DNA of 64,000 bases from Streptomyces sp. F001 (GCF_004187715.1 NZ_QZWF01000041.1:53393-117392), one strand, 5' to 3'. Positions 40,876 to 49,242 are shown, counted from the stretch's first letter. Notes: generated from the sequence alone by a model not told the origin. Numbers and translations: made by a program.

Positions 40876-42768
40876 TCACCGTTCCCCGGCAGGCAGCCCG
40901 CCGGGCGTGGGCCGAGCCGGTGCCGGGCGGCAGGCCTCCAGCGTCAGCTCCGGCTCCCCGTGGGCGTCGCCCGCCGCGTCGCCGATCAGGGCGGTGAAGG
41001 CCTCGGTGCGCACGGTCAGACCGTGTGGCCCCGCCTCGAAGGACGGCGTGAACGGGGCGCCCGGAGTGCCGCCGTGTCGGACGGCGAAGACATGCAGGTC
41101 CTCCGGGGCGCCGGGGGCCGGTCCCGCCTCCAGAGCGGTGGAGGCGAGAAGGTAGCGCCAGCCCTCGTCCGGGTTGCCGAAGCCGCGCGGGTCGGCGGCC
41201 AGCGCGAAGGCCGCCTGCTCCTGGGTGACCTCCGCGCGGGCGTCGAAGTGCTGTGCGTCCTGTGCCGGAGGGTGGGTCAGCCGCAGGGTGCCGGCACCGG
41301 CCACGTCGGCGGCCTGCGCGGTCCTGCGTACGCGCTCGCCGTCGTCCGCGGCGTACGGCAGGCCGGCGAGCAGATACGGCGTCCCCTCCAGCCGCTCGAC
41401 GGCGACCGTCGTCCACAGGCGTGTTCCGTCGGTGACGTACAGGGATCGCACATGGCGCAGGACGTGGTCGCGGTCGACGACCGGCTTGGTGACCAGTTTG
41501 GCGGTCAGTTCGCCGGTGCTCACGTCGCGGACGCGGACCGTGCCGAACGGGCGGCACAGCAGGAAGCCGTCGGTGACCGGCCCGAAGCCGTGCTGCCGGT
41601 GGACGACGGCGGGCAGGTGGTAGGTGCCGCCGGCCTCGATCAGCGACGGGGTCATACGGTCGTCGAAGGCCACCGAGACGCTGCCCGCGCGCAGTTGATG
41701 GCGGGCCGGGGCGGTCGAGGGCGTACGGTGCCACCCCGGCGTGTCCTGGATCTGCCAGACGAGCATGAAGGCGAAGTGGCCGTCGAGGCCGCCGTCGGGC
41801 CTTCTCGCATGCCGGGCCCAGCGGGTGTCGCCCCGGTAGCGCCCCAGGTCGGCGCCGATCCGGCGGCCGAAGTGGCGCAGGCCCAGGACCGCTTCGAAGC
41901 CGCAGTGCTGTTCGCTGTAGCGCGGCCCGCCCACGTCGAAGCCGCCGGTGGTCAGGCGGGCGTCGAGACAGCGGGCGAGCGCGTCGCCGTCCTCGGCGAA
42001 GACCTTCTCGCCGCTGATCCGGTGGGCCTGGGCGAGGAACGACAGGGAGATGGGACCGTAGTTGTTGTCGTACGCCCCGCCGTGCTCGGGCGGCAACAGC
42101 GCACCCCGGTCACGGATGCGGCGGGCGCGGATCTCCTCGGCGTACAGGCGCATCGCGCGTGAGCGGACCGACTCCCCCTGTGCGGGCGGGAGATGGCGGG
42201 CCAGCATCAGGCCGGCGACCACACAGCCGATCGCCTGGTTGGCCGCCTCCTGCGGGTTGAAGAAGGTGGCCGCGGTCAGCCAGCCCCAGTATCCGACCGC
42301 CAACTCGAGCAGTTCCAGGCGTGGTTCGTCGTCGAGGAGTCCGTCGGCCGTGTCGAGCACGTCGACCGCCTGGAGCAGCGCCCAGACTGTACTCGGCCAG
42401 TCGCCGTGCGGGTGGGCCCCCGGCTCGAGGACGTAACGGGCGTACGGCAGACCCGAGTCGCGGATCCTGAGGTTCGGATAGCCGGTGTTGTCCTCCCGGA
42501 ACACCCGTTCGCGCAGGTGGAAGGCGAGGCTGCGGCGCACGGCCGGCGGCAGCCGAGGGTCTCTGCCGTGCTGCCAGGCGAGCGCGAGCAGGGACGTGAC
42601 ACCCAGGGAGGTGTCGCCGACGTCGAGAACGGCCGCCGGGTGTTCGAGGCTGCCCTCCGGCGTGATCCGCGCCAGCGCCTGCTCGGCGACGTCCGCGAGT
42701 ACGGCGTCGTAGGCCTCCGGTGTGTCCGGCAGATCGTGCAACGGGCGCCGCTGATAAGGGAGATGCAT
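40876..42768 (-). CDS. Large protein of probable alpha/alpha-toroid fold (hydrolase or lyase?)
   Basis: A 630-residue cytosolic protein. The first 400 residues look helical with regularly spaced aromatic motifs (YPNLRIRDSGLPYARYVLEP, GYWGWLTAATFFNPQEAAN, GGAYDNNYGPISLSFLAQA) as in (alpha/alpha)6 toroids. The rest is beta-rich (RTAQAADVAGAGTLRLTHPP). This pattern recalls glycoside hydrolases and polysaccharide lyases; no catalytic motif could be pinned. No signal peptide. ATG 42768 has GGAAAGGGG ten bases upstream. Function inferred weakly. Confidence 0.7.
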   Translation of the reverse strand: MHLPYQRRPLHDLPDTPEAYDAVLADVAEQALARITPEGSLEHPAAVLDVGDTSLGVTSLLALAWQHGRDPRLPPAVRRSLAFHLRERVFREDNTGYPNLRIRDSGLPYARYVLEPGAHPHGDWPSTVWALLQAVDVLDTADGLLDDEPRLELLELAVGYWGWLTAATFFNPQEAANQAIGCVVAGLMLARHLPPAQGESVRSRAMRLYAEEIRARRIRDRGALLPPEHGGAYDNNYGPISLSFLAQAHRISGEKVFAEDGDALARCLDARLTTGGFDVGGPRYSEQHCGFEAVLGLRHFGRRIGADLGRYRGDTRWARHARRPDGGLDGHFAFMLVWQIQDTPGWHRTPSTAPARHQLRAGSVSVAFDDRMTPSLIEAGGTYHLPAVVHRQHGFGPVTDGFLLCRPFGTVRVRDVSTGELTAKLVTKPVVDRDHVLRHVRSLYVTDGTRLWTTVAVERLEGTPYLLAGLPYAADDGERVRRTAQAADVAGAGTLRLTHPPAQDAQHFDARAEVTQEQAAFALAADPRGFGNPDEGWRYLLASTALEAGPAPGAPEDLHVFAVRHGGTPGAPFTPSFEAGPHGLTVRTEAFTALIGDAAGDAHGEPELTLEACRPAPARPTPGGLPAGER

Positions 42769-42938
42769 GTCGGTTCGCCCCTTTCCGCCGGGGAGACCAG
42801 CGTCTCGCGGAACGCGGACAAGCGGACCGTGTCCGGCATGCATTCCCCCGACGGGATCGAGCTGAACTCCGGCACGCCGCGCGCCGTACCCCACTGCACG
42901 GCAGACGGTCTGTCGGTACGACTTCCGCGAGGCGGATG

Positions 42939-44543
42939 ATGACGCATGTCCGGCACTGGATCAGCCGCAAGCGGTGGCCGGCGCCGCTGGTCGCGGCCCT
43001 GTTGCTGGGCCAGATGGCCGTCGCCATGGTGACCGGCGCCGCGCAGCAGACGCCGGCGATCGACGAGCCCGTCTACGTGGGGACGGGCACCATGTACCTG
43101 CGCGAGCACGAGCTGCGCCACAACCCGGAGCATCCGCCGCTCGGCAAGCTGGTCATCGGCGTCGGGGCGGCCCTCGCCGATCCGCACCTCGGCTCTTCCT
43201 TCGAGGGCGGCCAGGCCGCGCTCGGACGGCATCTGCTGTACGGGTCCGGCAACGATCCCTGGCGGCTGATGCTGTTCGCCCGGCTGCCGGTGATCGTGCT
43301 GACGCTGCTGTTCGGGCTCGTGGTGCTCACCTTCGCACGTGAACTTGCGGGCAGGGCGGGCGGGTTGGCTGCGCTCGCCCTGTACGCCCTCTCCCCCGAC
43401 GTCATCGCCCACGGCTCGCTGGCCACGCTGGACGTTCCGACGGCCGGATTCCTGCTGACGGCGGTGTGGCTGCTGTGGCGGGCCAGACACCGGCCGTGGC
43501 GGTACCTGCCGCTCGCAGGCGCGGCGCTGGGGGCGGCCCTGGCGACGAAGATGAGCGCGCTCCCGGCGGTTCCGGTGCTGCTGGTCCTGGCCGTGCTGTC
43601 GGTCCGGTGCACGCGTCCGCGCCCGCGGGCCGTCCTGTTCGGCGCCGCGCTGATGACGCTGGCCGCCGTCGCCGTCGTATGGGCCGCGTACGTCGCGGTC
43701 GATCCGTCGCTGCGCTGGACGCCCCGGCAGCATGTGCCGGCCGTTCACGGGCTGCGCGGTCACCTGGTCGGCCTGCTTCCGTTCCCCGAGGCGTACCGGG
43801 ACGGGATGCGTATCCAGTTCGGGCTGGAGAACAAGCCGTGGCGGGGCTTCCTGTTCGGCCGTCAGTACACCGGTTCGCTCTGGTACTACCTGCCGGCCGC
43901 GCTGCTGGTGAAGACCCCCCTCGGCATGCTCGTCCTCTGGGCGGCGGGGGCCGTGACGGTGGTGGTGGTACGGCGGCTGCGGCCGGCCGCGCCGTATCTG
44001 CTCGCCCCCGCAGCCGTACTGCTGGTCTCGGCCATGCAGGGCGCCCGGGACTTCGGCACCCGGTACGCCGTCTTCCTGCCGATGTTCCTCGCGGTGGCAG
44101 CCGGCTGCGTCCTCCTCCTGCGATGGCGGTGGGCCCCCGCGGTGACGGGGGCGCTGGTGACCTTCGTGGCCGTCAGTTCCCTACGGGCGTACCCCTCCTA
44201 CCTGCCGTACTCCAACGAGGCGTTCGGCGGACCGGAGAAGACCCGTCTGCGGCTCCACGACTCCAACGTGGACTGGGGACAGGACCTCGGCCGGCTCGCC
44301 GACCGGTTGCGCGAGCGCCATGGGGGCGAGCGGATCTGGCTCGTGTACAAGGGCAGCGGGGTGCCCTCGTTCTACGGCATCGAGGCGGCCGATCCGCGCC
44401 GGGCGCCGGCCGACGAAGTGCACGGGCTGCTGGTCGTGTCCGACTCGGCGGCCGCCACGGCCACCGGGCGGCTGGCCGAGCTGATCGCGAGCAGCCGGCC
44501 TGTCGGCGAGGTCGGGCACTCGATCACTCTGTACCGCCGGTAA
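42939..44543 (+). CDS. PMT/ArnT-like membrane glycosyltransferase
   Basis: A 534-residue GT-C type protein with about ten to twelve membrane helices. The first extracytoplasmic loop contains TPAIDEPVYVGTG (acidic pair as in the GT39/ArnT active site) and HNPEHPPLGKL, a family hallmark. The C-terminal soluble part starts near residue 430 (YSNEAFGGPEKTRLRLHDSN, DWGQDLGRLADRL). It likely moves a sugar from a polyprenyl phosphate to a protein or lipid. ATG 42939 has GAGG six bases upstream; 42936 is an alternative ATG. Confidence 0.85.
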   Translation: MTHVRHWISRKRWPAPLVAALLLGQMAVAMVTGAAQQTPAIDEPVYVGTGTMYLREHELRHNPEHPPLGKLVIGVGAALADPHLGSSFEGGQAALGRHLLYGSGNDPWRLMLFARLPVIVLTLLFGLVVLTFARELAGRAGGLAALALYALSPDVIAHGSLATLDVPTAGFLLTAVWLLWRARHRPWRYLPLAGAALGAALATKMSALPAVPVLLVLAVLSVRCTRPRPRAVLFGAALMTLAAVAVVWAAYVAVDPSLRWTPRQHVPAVHGLRGHLVGLLPFPEAYRDGMRIQFGLENKPWRGFLFGRQYTGSLWYYLPAALLVKTPLGMLVLWAAGAVTVVVVRRLRPAAPYLLAPAAVLLVSAMQGARDFGTRYAVFLPMFLAVAAGCVLLLRWRWAPAVTGALVTFVAVSSLRAYPSYLPYSNEAFGGPEKTRLRLHDSNVDWGQDLGRLADRLRERHGGERIWLVYKGSGVPSFYGIEAADPRRAPADEVHGLLVVSDSAAATATGRLAELIASSRPVGEVGHSITLYRR

Positions 44544-44635
44544 CAAGGCCGGTGCCGACGAGTAGCGTGCACCCCTGACCGCCACGGTCCGTGAGCTATG
44601 TTGAAGCTCCGTGGGAAGCAAAAGGAGGCGCACCG

Positions 44636-45559
44636 GTGCCATCGCCGCAGCAGACACGCGCACAGGCATCCGCGATCACCTCGGGGAAGACCGCCACCGA
44701 GCCGGGGGCTGCCCCGACTTCCCAGCTCAGGGCGCTGTTCGACCGGCCGCGACTGTCGCCGGGTCAGCGGCGGATCGCCCAGTACCTGATCGAGCACATC
44801 ACCGAAGCGGCGTTCCTCTCGATCACCGATCTCGCCGACCGCGTCGGCGTCAGCCAGCCGTCGGTGACGCGTTTCGCCGCCGCGGTGGGCTTCAGTGGTT
44901 ACCCCGCGCTACGGGAGAAACTCCAGTCGATCGCCCTCGGCACCCTCGCGGGCGGCCCCGCTGCGGCCGAGGAAGAGCGCGGCAACGAACTCCAGGCGGC
45001 GGTCGACGCCGAGATCGAGAACCTGGAGAACCTCCGCCGCGACTTCGCCGACCCCGACCAGGTCATCGAGATCGGCCGCAAGCTGTCGGAGTCGACCCCG
45101 CTGACCGTTCTGGGTCTGCGCATCTCCGCTTCGCTGGCCGAGTACTTCGCCTACGCCGCGCGCCGCATCCATCCGGACGTGCGGCTGGTGACCCTGGGCG
45201 GCAGCGTCGCCTACGATGCGCTGCTCCAGTCCCGAGAGGCCGGCGGCACCTGGGTGCTGGCGTTCTCCCTGCCCCGGCACGCCCAGGAGACACTGGCCGC
45301 GGTGCGTCTGGCGCGCGGCGCCGGGCTGCGCGTGGCCCTGATCACCGACCTGGCGCTCGGCCCGGTGGCCGACGAGGCGGACGTCACCTTCGCCACCGGG
45401 ACGGGTTCGCGCCTGGTGTTCGACTCCTATGCCGCGCCGGGTGTGATGGCGGCCGCGCTGCTGCAGGCGATGACCGACGCCGACCCGGAACGGACACAGG
45501 CGCGGCTCGAGGCGTACGAACAGGTCTCGGACCAGCACCAGTTCTTCCTGCGGGACTGA
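44636..45559 (+). CDS. MurR/RpiR-family transcriptional regulator
   Basis: A 307-residue regulator. The N-terminal helix-turn-helix (about residues 30-105) includes FLSITDLADRVGVSQPSVTR; the C-terminal SIS sugar-phosphate-binding domain covers about 130-270 (TVLGLRISASLAEYFAYAAR, RLVTLGGSVAYDALL, FSLPRHAQETL). Its ligand is likely a sugar phosphate or amino-sugar phosphate. GTG 44636 has AAAGGAGG at eight bases. It is followed by an AT-rich region with a possible RpiR-type operator before the next gene. Confidence 0.92.
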   Translation: MPSPQQTRAQASAITSGKTATEPGAAPTSQLRALFDRPRLSPGQRRIAQYLIEHITEAAFLSITDLADRVGVSQPSVTRFAAAVGFSGYPALREKLQSIALGTLAGGPAAAEEERGNELQAAVDAEIENLENLRRDFADPDQVIEIGRKLSESTPLTVLGLRISASLAEYFAYAARRIHPDVRLVTLGGSVAYDALLQSREAGGTWVLAFSLPRHAQETLAAVRLARGAGLRVALITDLALGPVADEADVTFATGTGSRLVFDSYAAPGVMAAALLQAMTDADPERTQARLEAYEQVSDQHQFFLRD

Positions 45560-45621
45560 TCCGCCCCCGGTTCGCCCACGCCGTAAGGCATCACAAGCGG
45601 ATCATCCACAACAAATCACGC

Positions 45622-45635
45622 ATGAATGTTTTCAT
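45622..45635. promoter_or_regulatory. RpiR-like operator ATGAA-tgtt-TTCAT
   Basis: ATGAA and TTCAT form a perfect 5-base inverted repeat around tgtt, in an AT-rich stretch after rpiR. RpiR/MurR regulators bind similar TGAA-N4-TTCA elements, so the neighbouring RpiR is the natural candidate. The site sits just ahead of a promoter. Confidence 0.5.
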
Positions 45636-45640
45636 ACGCC

Positions 45641-45669
45641 TTGCAAAGCGATCGGCATATATAAATACT
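45641..45669 (+). promoter_or_regulatory. AT-rich promoter of the 124-residue hypothetical gene
   Basis: TTGCAA (45641-45646), 17 bases, then AATACT (45664-45669), overlapping TATATAAATA. This is by far the most AT-rich stretch in the window. Leader of about 100 bases before ATG 45774. Confidence 0.5.
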
Positions 45670-45773
45670 GCTCGCGGATCCGCACCCGGGGCGGTCCCGG
45701 TCACTCCCCTAGACCGGGGCCGCCCCACCCGTAGGACCGCCCTCTGCGACGCAGCACACCGGAAGCGATGATC

Positions 45774-46148
45774 ATGCCCCTGACGTCCACGCGCATCAGC
45801 CCGGACTGGCCGTGCCAGGTCAAGACCCCCGGCAGCTACGACTGGGAGCGCTCGGCGGCCAAGTGGCTGCGTGAGCTGGTGCCGGCGCGCTATGCCGGCT
45901 ATCCGGCGCTGATCCGCCACCCCGTGCTGCTCGCCCGCCACGCCCAGATCCAGGTGCAGCACGAGATCCGGGTGGCCCGCACCGCCCTGCAGACCGCGCG
46001 GGCCGACCTGCCGAGGCTCGGCATGCCGGAGTCGGTCATCGAGCACACGATCAAGCTGTACGCCGCCGAGGTACTCCAGCTCCAGCACATCGCGCGCAGT
46101 GTGCGGGCGGTCACCGAGGCGCTGGTGGAGTACAACGCCCCTCGCTGA
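45774..46148 (+). CDS. Hypothetical protein
   Basis: A 124-residue helical protein with a PRYAGYPALIRHPVLLARHA-like central part (here ARYAGYPALIRHPVLLARHA) and IKLYAAEVLQLQHIARSVRA at the end; no transmembrane segment. I do not recognise it. ATG 45774 is chosen for GGAAG eight bases upstream; ATG 45768 sits too close. It has its own promoter and possible RpiR operator. Converges with the winged-helix gene. Confidence 0.75.
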   Translation: MPLTSTRISPDWPCQVKTPGSYDWERSAAKWLRELVPARYAGYPALIRHPVLLARHAQIQVQHEIRVARTALQTARADLPRLGMPESVIEHTIKLYAAEVLQLQHIARSVRAVTEALVEYNAPR

Positions 46149-46208
46149 GGGGCGAGTCCTGGTTCAGCGCCGTCCAACTGCCCGACGGCATCACGCTCGA
46201 GGCCGCAT

Positions 46209-46559
46209 TCAGCCGTCGCCGATGGTCGCTCCCCTGTCCGCCGGATCCCGGGTGCGGCGGTCCTCGTCATGGACGAGCAGGGCGAGCAGGGCGGCCACGG
46301 TCAGCCCGGACTCGGCCGGGTGACGCAGTACCTTGCCCGGCTCGATGCGGTAGGTGTTGCTGCGCCCCGCACGCGTGTGGGACAGGTATCCGGCCTGCTC
46401 CAGATCGGCAATGATCTTCTGCACGGCGCGCTCGGTCAGCCTGCAGTGCGCCGCGATGTCGCGCACGCGGGCGTTGTGGTCATCGGCGATGGCGGCCAGC
46501 ACACGGGCGTGATTGGTGAGGAAGGTCCATCCGGTATGCGGCTCAAGCACTCCACCCAT
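46209..46559 (-). CDS. Winged-helix (MarR-like) regulator
   Basis: A 116-residue DNA-binding protein. The winged helix is seen in TFLTNHARVLAAIADDHNAR, VRDIAAHCRLTERAVQKIIA and DLEQAGYLSHTRAGRSNTYR (the wing). It lacks an obvious ligand domain; the end is acidic. ATG 46559 lies six bases after a minus-strand -10 box TATGGT, so a leaderless start. Divergent from the STAS-ANTAR gene. Confidence 0.82.
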   Translation of the reverse strand: MGGVLEPHTGWTFLTNHARVLAAIADDHNARVRDIAAHCRLTERAVQKIIADLEQAGYLSHTRAGRSNTYRIEPGKVLRHPAESGLTVAALLALLVHDEDRRTRDPADRGATIGDG

Positions 46560-46565
46560 GCTCCA

Positions 46566-46571
46566 ACCATA
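46566..46571 (-). promoter_or_regulatory. -10 box of leaderless winged-helix gene
   Basis: Minus-strand TATGGT ends six bases before ATG 46559. Confidence 0.5.
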
Positions 46572-46600
46572 CGACCGAGCGTTCCCGCATAGCAAAACGC

Positions 46601-46612
46601 GAAATTCATTTC
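46601..46612. promoter_or_regulatory. GAAAT-tc-ATTTC dyad in divergent promoter
   Basis: GAAATTCATTTC is a 5-base inverted repeat in an AT-rich stretch between the divergent winged-helix and STAS-ANTAR genes; the winged-helix protein is the natural candidate to bind it. A TTGACG -35 for the STAS-ANTAR gene follows at 46622. Confidence 0.4.
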
Positions 46613-46690
46613 ATGTATCCCTTGACGTCTTCCAGATAGGCGAAGACTCTGGAGACGACAGCAAGCAGGAATTCCGAGGGAGCGTCGGCC

Positions 46691-47407
46691 ATGCCGGAGT
46701 CTCTGTTCTCTCCGCAGCCCCCCACCGCTGAACTCTCCGCCCGCACCGGGGCGGACGGCACCTCCGCGGCGCTGCAACCGCGAGAACTGTCGATCGACAC
46801 CCGCCCCGACGGCGTCCGTACGGTCGTGGTGATACGCGGGGAGCTGGGACTGCATGTCGACGACGAACTGCGGGCCGCCCTCCGCGACGCCCTCGGGGCG
46901 GCGGCCGAGGGCATCGACCTGGATCTGAGCGGTGTCGGTTTCTGCGACTGCTCGGCGCTCAACGTCCTGCTCGGCGTCCGCGAACAGGCCGTGGCCGAGG
47001 GCAAGACGGTGACGATCCGCTCCGTCGGACCCGGCGCCGAGCGGCTGTTCACCCTGACGGGCACTCTGCCGCTGTTCATGCCCGGGTCCGAGAACTCCGA
47101 CGGAGACGGCGAGCACGCCCTGGGGGTCGAAGTCGTCCAGCTCCGCCGGGCCATGCAGACCCGGCCGACCATCGATCTGGCCCGCGGGGTTCTGATGGCC
47201 ACGTTCGGACTGAGCCCGCAGGACGCCTGGCAGGTGCTGGTGACGGTGTCGCAGCACACGAACACCAAGCTCCATCGCCTGGCCGAGGACCTGGTGACCG
47301 CCGTACAGGGGGATCCGCTGGCCGAAGCGGTGCAGCACGAGGTGGCCGCGGCCGTGGCGCGACTGCCCGCGTCCGCCGACCAGGAGGGCGAGTCGGCCGG
47401 CGACTGA
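46691..47407 (+). CDS. STAS-ANTAR fusion protein (anti-anti-sigma plus RNA-binding antiterminator)
   Basis: A 238-residue protein with two domains. Residues about 30-125 are a STAS domain of the anti-anti-sigma type (LDLSGVGFCDCSALNVLLGV with the phosphorylatable Ser). Residues about 140-205 form an ANTAR domain (RPTIDLARGVLMATFGLSPQ, then DAWQVLVTVSQHTNTKLHRL), which binds RNA hairpins to prevent termination. It would couple partner switching to antitermination. ATG 46691 has GAGGGAG upstream; -35 TTGACG at 46622 precedes. Confidence 0.88.
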   Translation: MPESLFSPQPPTAELSARTGADGTSAALQPRELSIDTRPDGVRTVVVIRGELGLHVDDELRAALRDALGAAAEGIDLDLSGVGFCDCSALNVLLGVREQAVAEGKTVTIRSVGPGAERLFTLTGTLPLFMPGSENSDGDGEHALGVEVVQLRRAMQTRPTIDLARGVLMATFGLSPQDAWQVLVTVSQHTNTKLHRLAEDLVTAVQGDPLAEAVQHEVAAAVARLPASADQEGESAGD

Positions 47408-47459
47408 GAGCGCCCCGGGGGAGGCACGGCTGCCTGCAGCTACGGCGGCCGACGGGCAC

Positions 47460-47495
47460 GGCACTCAGTTCCCTGAGATCGATGCACTGAGTGCC
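47460..47495. promoter_or_regulatory. TetR operator pair before the 47527 gene
   Basis: GGCACTCAGT (47460-47469) and ACTGAGTGCC (47486-47495) are a perfect 10-base inverted repeat; each half is itself part of a CACT-S-AGTG dyad. The right half overlaps the -35 of the leaderless tetR promoter (TAGTTT at 47515). Confidence 0.65.
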
Positions 47496-47514
47496 ATCAC
47501 ACCAGCCCGGATGC

Positions 47515-47520
47515 TAGTTT
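47515..47520 (+). promoter_or_regulatory. -10 box of leaderless tetR gene
   Basis: TAGTTT lies six bases before ATG 47527; no ribosome site. Confidence 0.5.
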
Positions 47521-47526
47521 CCGTCC

Positions 47527-48261
47527 ATGAGCTCCAGCAGCACGGCCCCCGGCCGAGACGCCAAGGCACGGGCGGCCGACGCCAAACCGCCGATGCGGGA
47601 AGCCCTGGTCGCGGCGGCGTTCCAGCTCTTCCTGGAGCGAGGCTACGAACAGACCACCGTCGACGACATCGTGGCCCTCGCGGGAGTCGGGCGGCGGTCC
47701 TTCTTCCGTTACTTCCCCTCCAAGGAGGACGTGGTCTTCCCCGACCACGAACGGTGCCTGGCCGACATGACGGCCTTCCTCGCGGCCGGCACCGGGGACG
47801 AGGAGCCGGTCGGGCGGGTCTGCGACGCTGCCCGCCTGGTGCTGGGCCTGTATGCCGAGAACCCGGCCTTCTCCGTGCAGCGCTACCGGCTCACCAAGAA
47901 GGTGCCCGGCCTGCGGGCGTACGAACTGTCCGTGGTGTGGCGCTACGAGCGCGCCCTCGCCGAGTACCTGCGCGCGCGCTTCGCGAGCCGGCGTGACGGG
48001 AACCTGCGGGCCGACGTGATCGCGGCCGCGGTGGTCGCCGCGCACAACAACGCCCTGCGTTCCTGGCTGCGTTCGGACGGGCAGGGCGACGCGACCGCCG
48101 CGATGGACCACGCACTGGGTCTGGTCCAGTCCGCCTTCGGCACCGCTCCCCCGCCCCCGGCCGACGAGCGGCCCGAGGACGTGGTGGTCGTCGTCTCCCG
48201 GCGTGGGGCGCCACTGTGGCGTGTGGTGCAGGAGATCGAATCCACGCTGGCCCGCGACTGA
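47527..48261 (+). CDS. TetR-family regulator (acyl-CoA-ligand type)
   Basis: A 244-residue regulator with a helix-turn-helix at about residues 24-70 (REALVAAAFQLFLERGYEQT, VDDIVALAGVGRRSFFRYFP). The long C-terminus and SFFRYFPSKEDVVF are typical of the group with acyl-CoA-like ligands. It likely represses itself and the DUF35 gene behind it, where a related operator (GACACTCAGTGCC at 48311) is found. ATG 47527 is leaderless. Confidence 0.9.
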   Translation: MSSSSTAPGRDAKARAADAKPPMREALVAAAFQLFLERGYEQTTVDDIVALAGVGRRSFFRYFPSKEDVVFPDHERCLADMTAFLAAGTGDEEPVGRVCDAARLVLGLYAENPAFSVQRYRLTKKVPGLRAYELSVVWRYERALAEYLRARFASRRDGNLRADVIAAAVVAAHNNALRSWLRSDGQGDATAAMDHALGLVQSAFGTAPPPPADERPEDVVVVVSRRGAPLWRVVQEIESTLARD

Positions 48262-48294
48262 TCCCGACGGCAGGTCACAGAAACTGAGGGTACG

Positions 48295-48323
48295 GAGTGT
48301 CTTTACGAGTGACACTCAGTGCC
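48295..48323. promoter_or_regulatory. Operator-like site upstream of the DUF35 gene
   Basis: GAGTGTC (48295-48301) and GACACTC (48311-48317) form a 7-base inverted repeat, and the right part GACACTCAGTGCC (48311-48323) matches the CACT-S-AGTGCC elements of the tetR operator. TACGCT (48325-48330) is a possible -10. Confidence 0.55.
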
Positions 48324-48423
48324 ATACGCTGTGGCCGTGCACGGTGGCACGGCGAACCGCGCACCCGCGTACACGGTGCGGCGTGCACGCGGATCTCCGG
48401 CCGAGCGCAGGGAGTTGACCAGC

Positions 48424-48837
48424 GTGTACCACCCCTCAGGAAGCGTCACTCAGCAGGCATCCGGCTCCGCGGCGGGCGTCCTCGACCCCACGGCCCAGGA
48501 CACGGACGCGATGTTCTACCAGCGCTGCACATGGTGCGGCACCGCCATGTACCACCGGCTGCTGTGTCCGGTCTGCCAGGGCAGTGACCTGCGGACGGAA
48601 CGCAGCGAGGGCATCGGCACGGTCCGCCACAGCACGATCGTGCACCGCAACACGCCTGCGGCGCGCAATGTCTCCCTGATCGAGATGTCCGAGGGGTTCG
48701 TGGTGCGGGGTCGCGTCATGGGCCCGCCGGTGGGCATCCACAGCGGGGACCGGGTACGGCTGTCCACGGCCAAGGACCCGGTGCGGGGCGAGCCGGTGTT
48801 CCAGCTGCTCGACGAGCCGTACCGGGCCTGGACCTGA
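48424..48837 (+). CDS. DUF35 OB-fold / zinc-ribbon protein
   Basis: A 137-residue protein with an N-terminal zinc ribbon (C-T-W-C-G at about 36-40 and C-P-V-C near 52) and an OB-fold (GTVRHSTIVHRNTPA, VVRGRVMGPPVGIHSGDRVR). DUF35 proteins usually accompany thiolases or benzylsuccinyl-type enzymes as acyl-CoA-binding partners, but no such enzyme is next to it. GTG 48424 has GGGAG nine bases upstream; a leaderless GTG at 48337 would add 29 residues. Likely controlled by the preceding TetR. Confidence 0.8.
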   Translation: MYHPSGSVTQQASGSAAGVLDPTAQDTDAMFYQRCTWCGTAMYHRLLCPVCQGSDLRTERSEGIGTVRHSTIVHRNTPAARNVSLIEMSEGFVVRGRVMGPPVGIHSGDRVRLSTAKDPVRGEPVFQLLDEPYRAWT

Positions 48838-48848
48838 CGGACCGTCCC

Positions 48849-49235
48849 TCAGCCGGTCGGCGTCACGCGGATCCCCACGGTGCCGTTCGGTCCGCGCCTC
48901 AGCCGGCTGCCGAGCAGCGTGAGGCGGCCCACGACGCCGTACTTGCGGGCGATGAGCTGCCGATAGCGTGCCGTGGTCGCCGGGTCGGTGATCTCGGCGG
49001 TGGCCGGGACCTGCTCGCCGGTGGGGTTGCCGCGCAGGTCGCAGGGGCCGACGAGAACGTCCGAGCGGTTCCGGATCCGCTTGACCTTCCAGGAGTCGGC
49101 GACCGTCCAGACGCCGAGCGCGTCACCGTCGGCAACCACCCAGACAGGGGTGGGGACCGGGGTACCGTTCCTGCGGTAGCTGGTGATCAGCAGGTACTTG
49201 CCGGCACCGAGCCGGTCCAGTGACGAGTCGTCCAT
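48849..49235 (-). CDS. PPOX-class F420/FMN-binding protein
   Basis: A 128-residue split-barrel protein: YLLITSYRRNGTPVPTPVWV near residues 14-33 and VKRIRNRSDVLVGPCDLRGN at about 51-70 are typical of PPOX-class F420-dependent enzymes. It would reduce an unsaturated substrate using F420H2 or FMN; substrate unknown. ATG 49235 is seven bases after a minus-strand TACACT, so leaderless. It lies 25 bases before the MalY gene end on the same strand. Confidence 0.85.
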   Translation of the reverse strand: MDDSSLDRLGAGKYLLITSYRRNGTPVPTPVWVVADGDALGVWTVADSWKVKRIRNRSDVLVGPCDLRGNPTGEQVPATAEITDPATTARYRQLIARKYGVVGRLTLLGSRLRRGPNGTVGIRVTPTG

Positions 49236-49242
49236 GGCCGGA

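Noticed and set aside
39737..41734. A 665-codon minus-strand frame containing the end of the SnoaL-like protein
   Set aside because: Everything before the NTF2-like part is antisense or out of frame; only the last part is real and belongs to the frameshifted gene.
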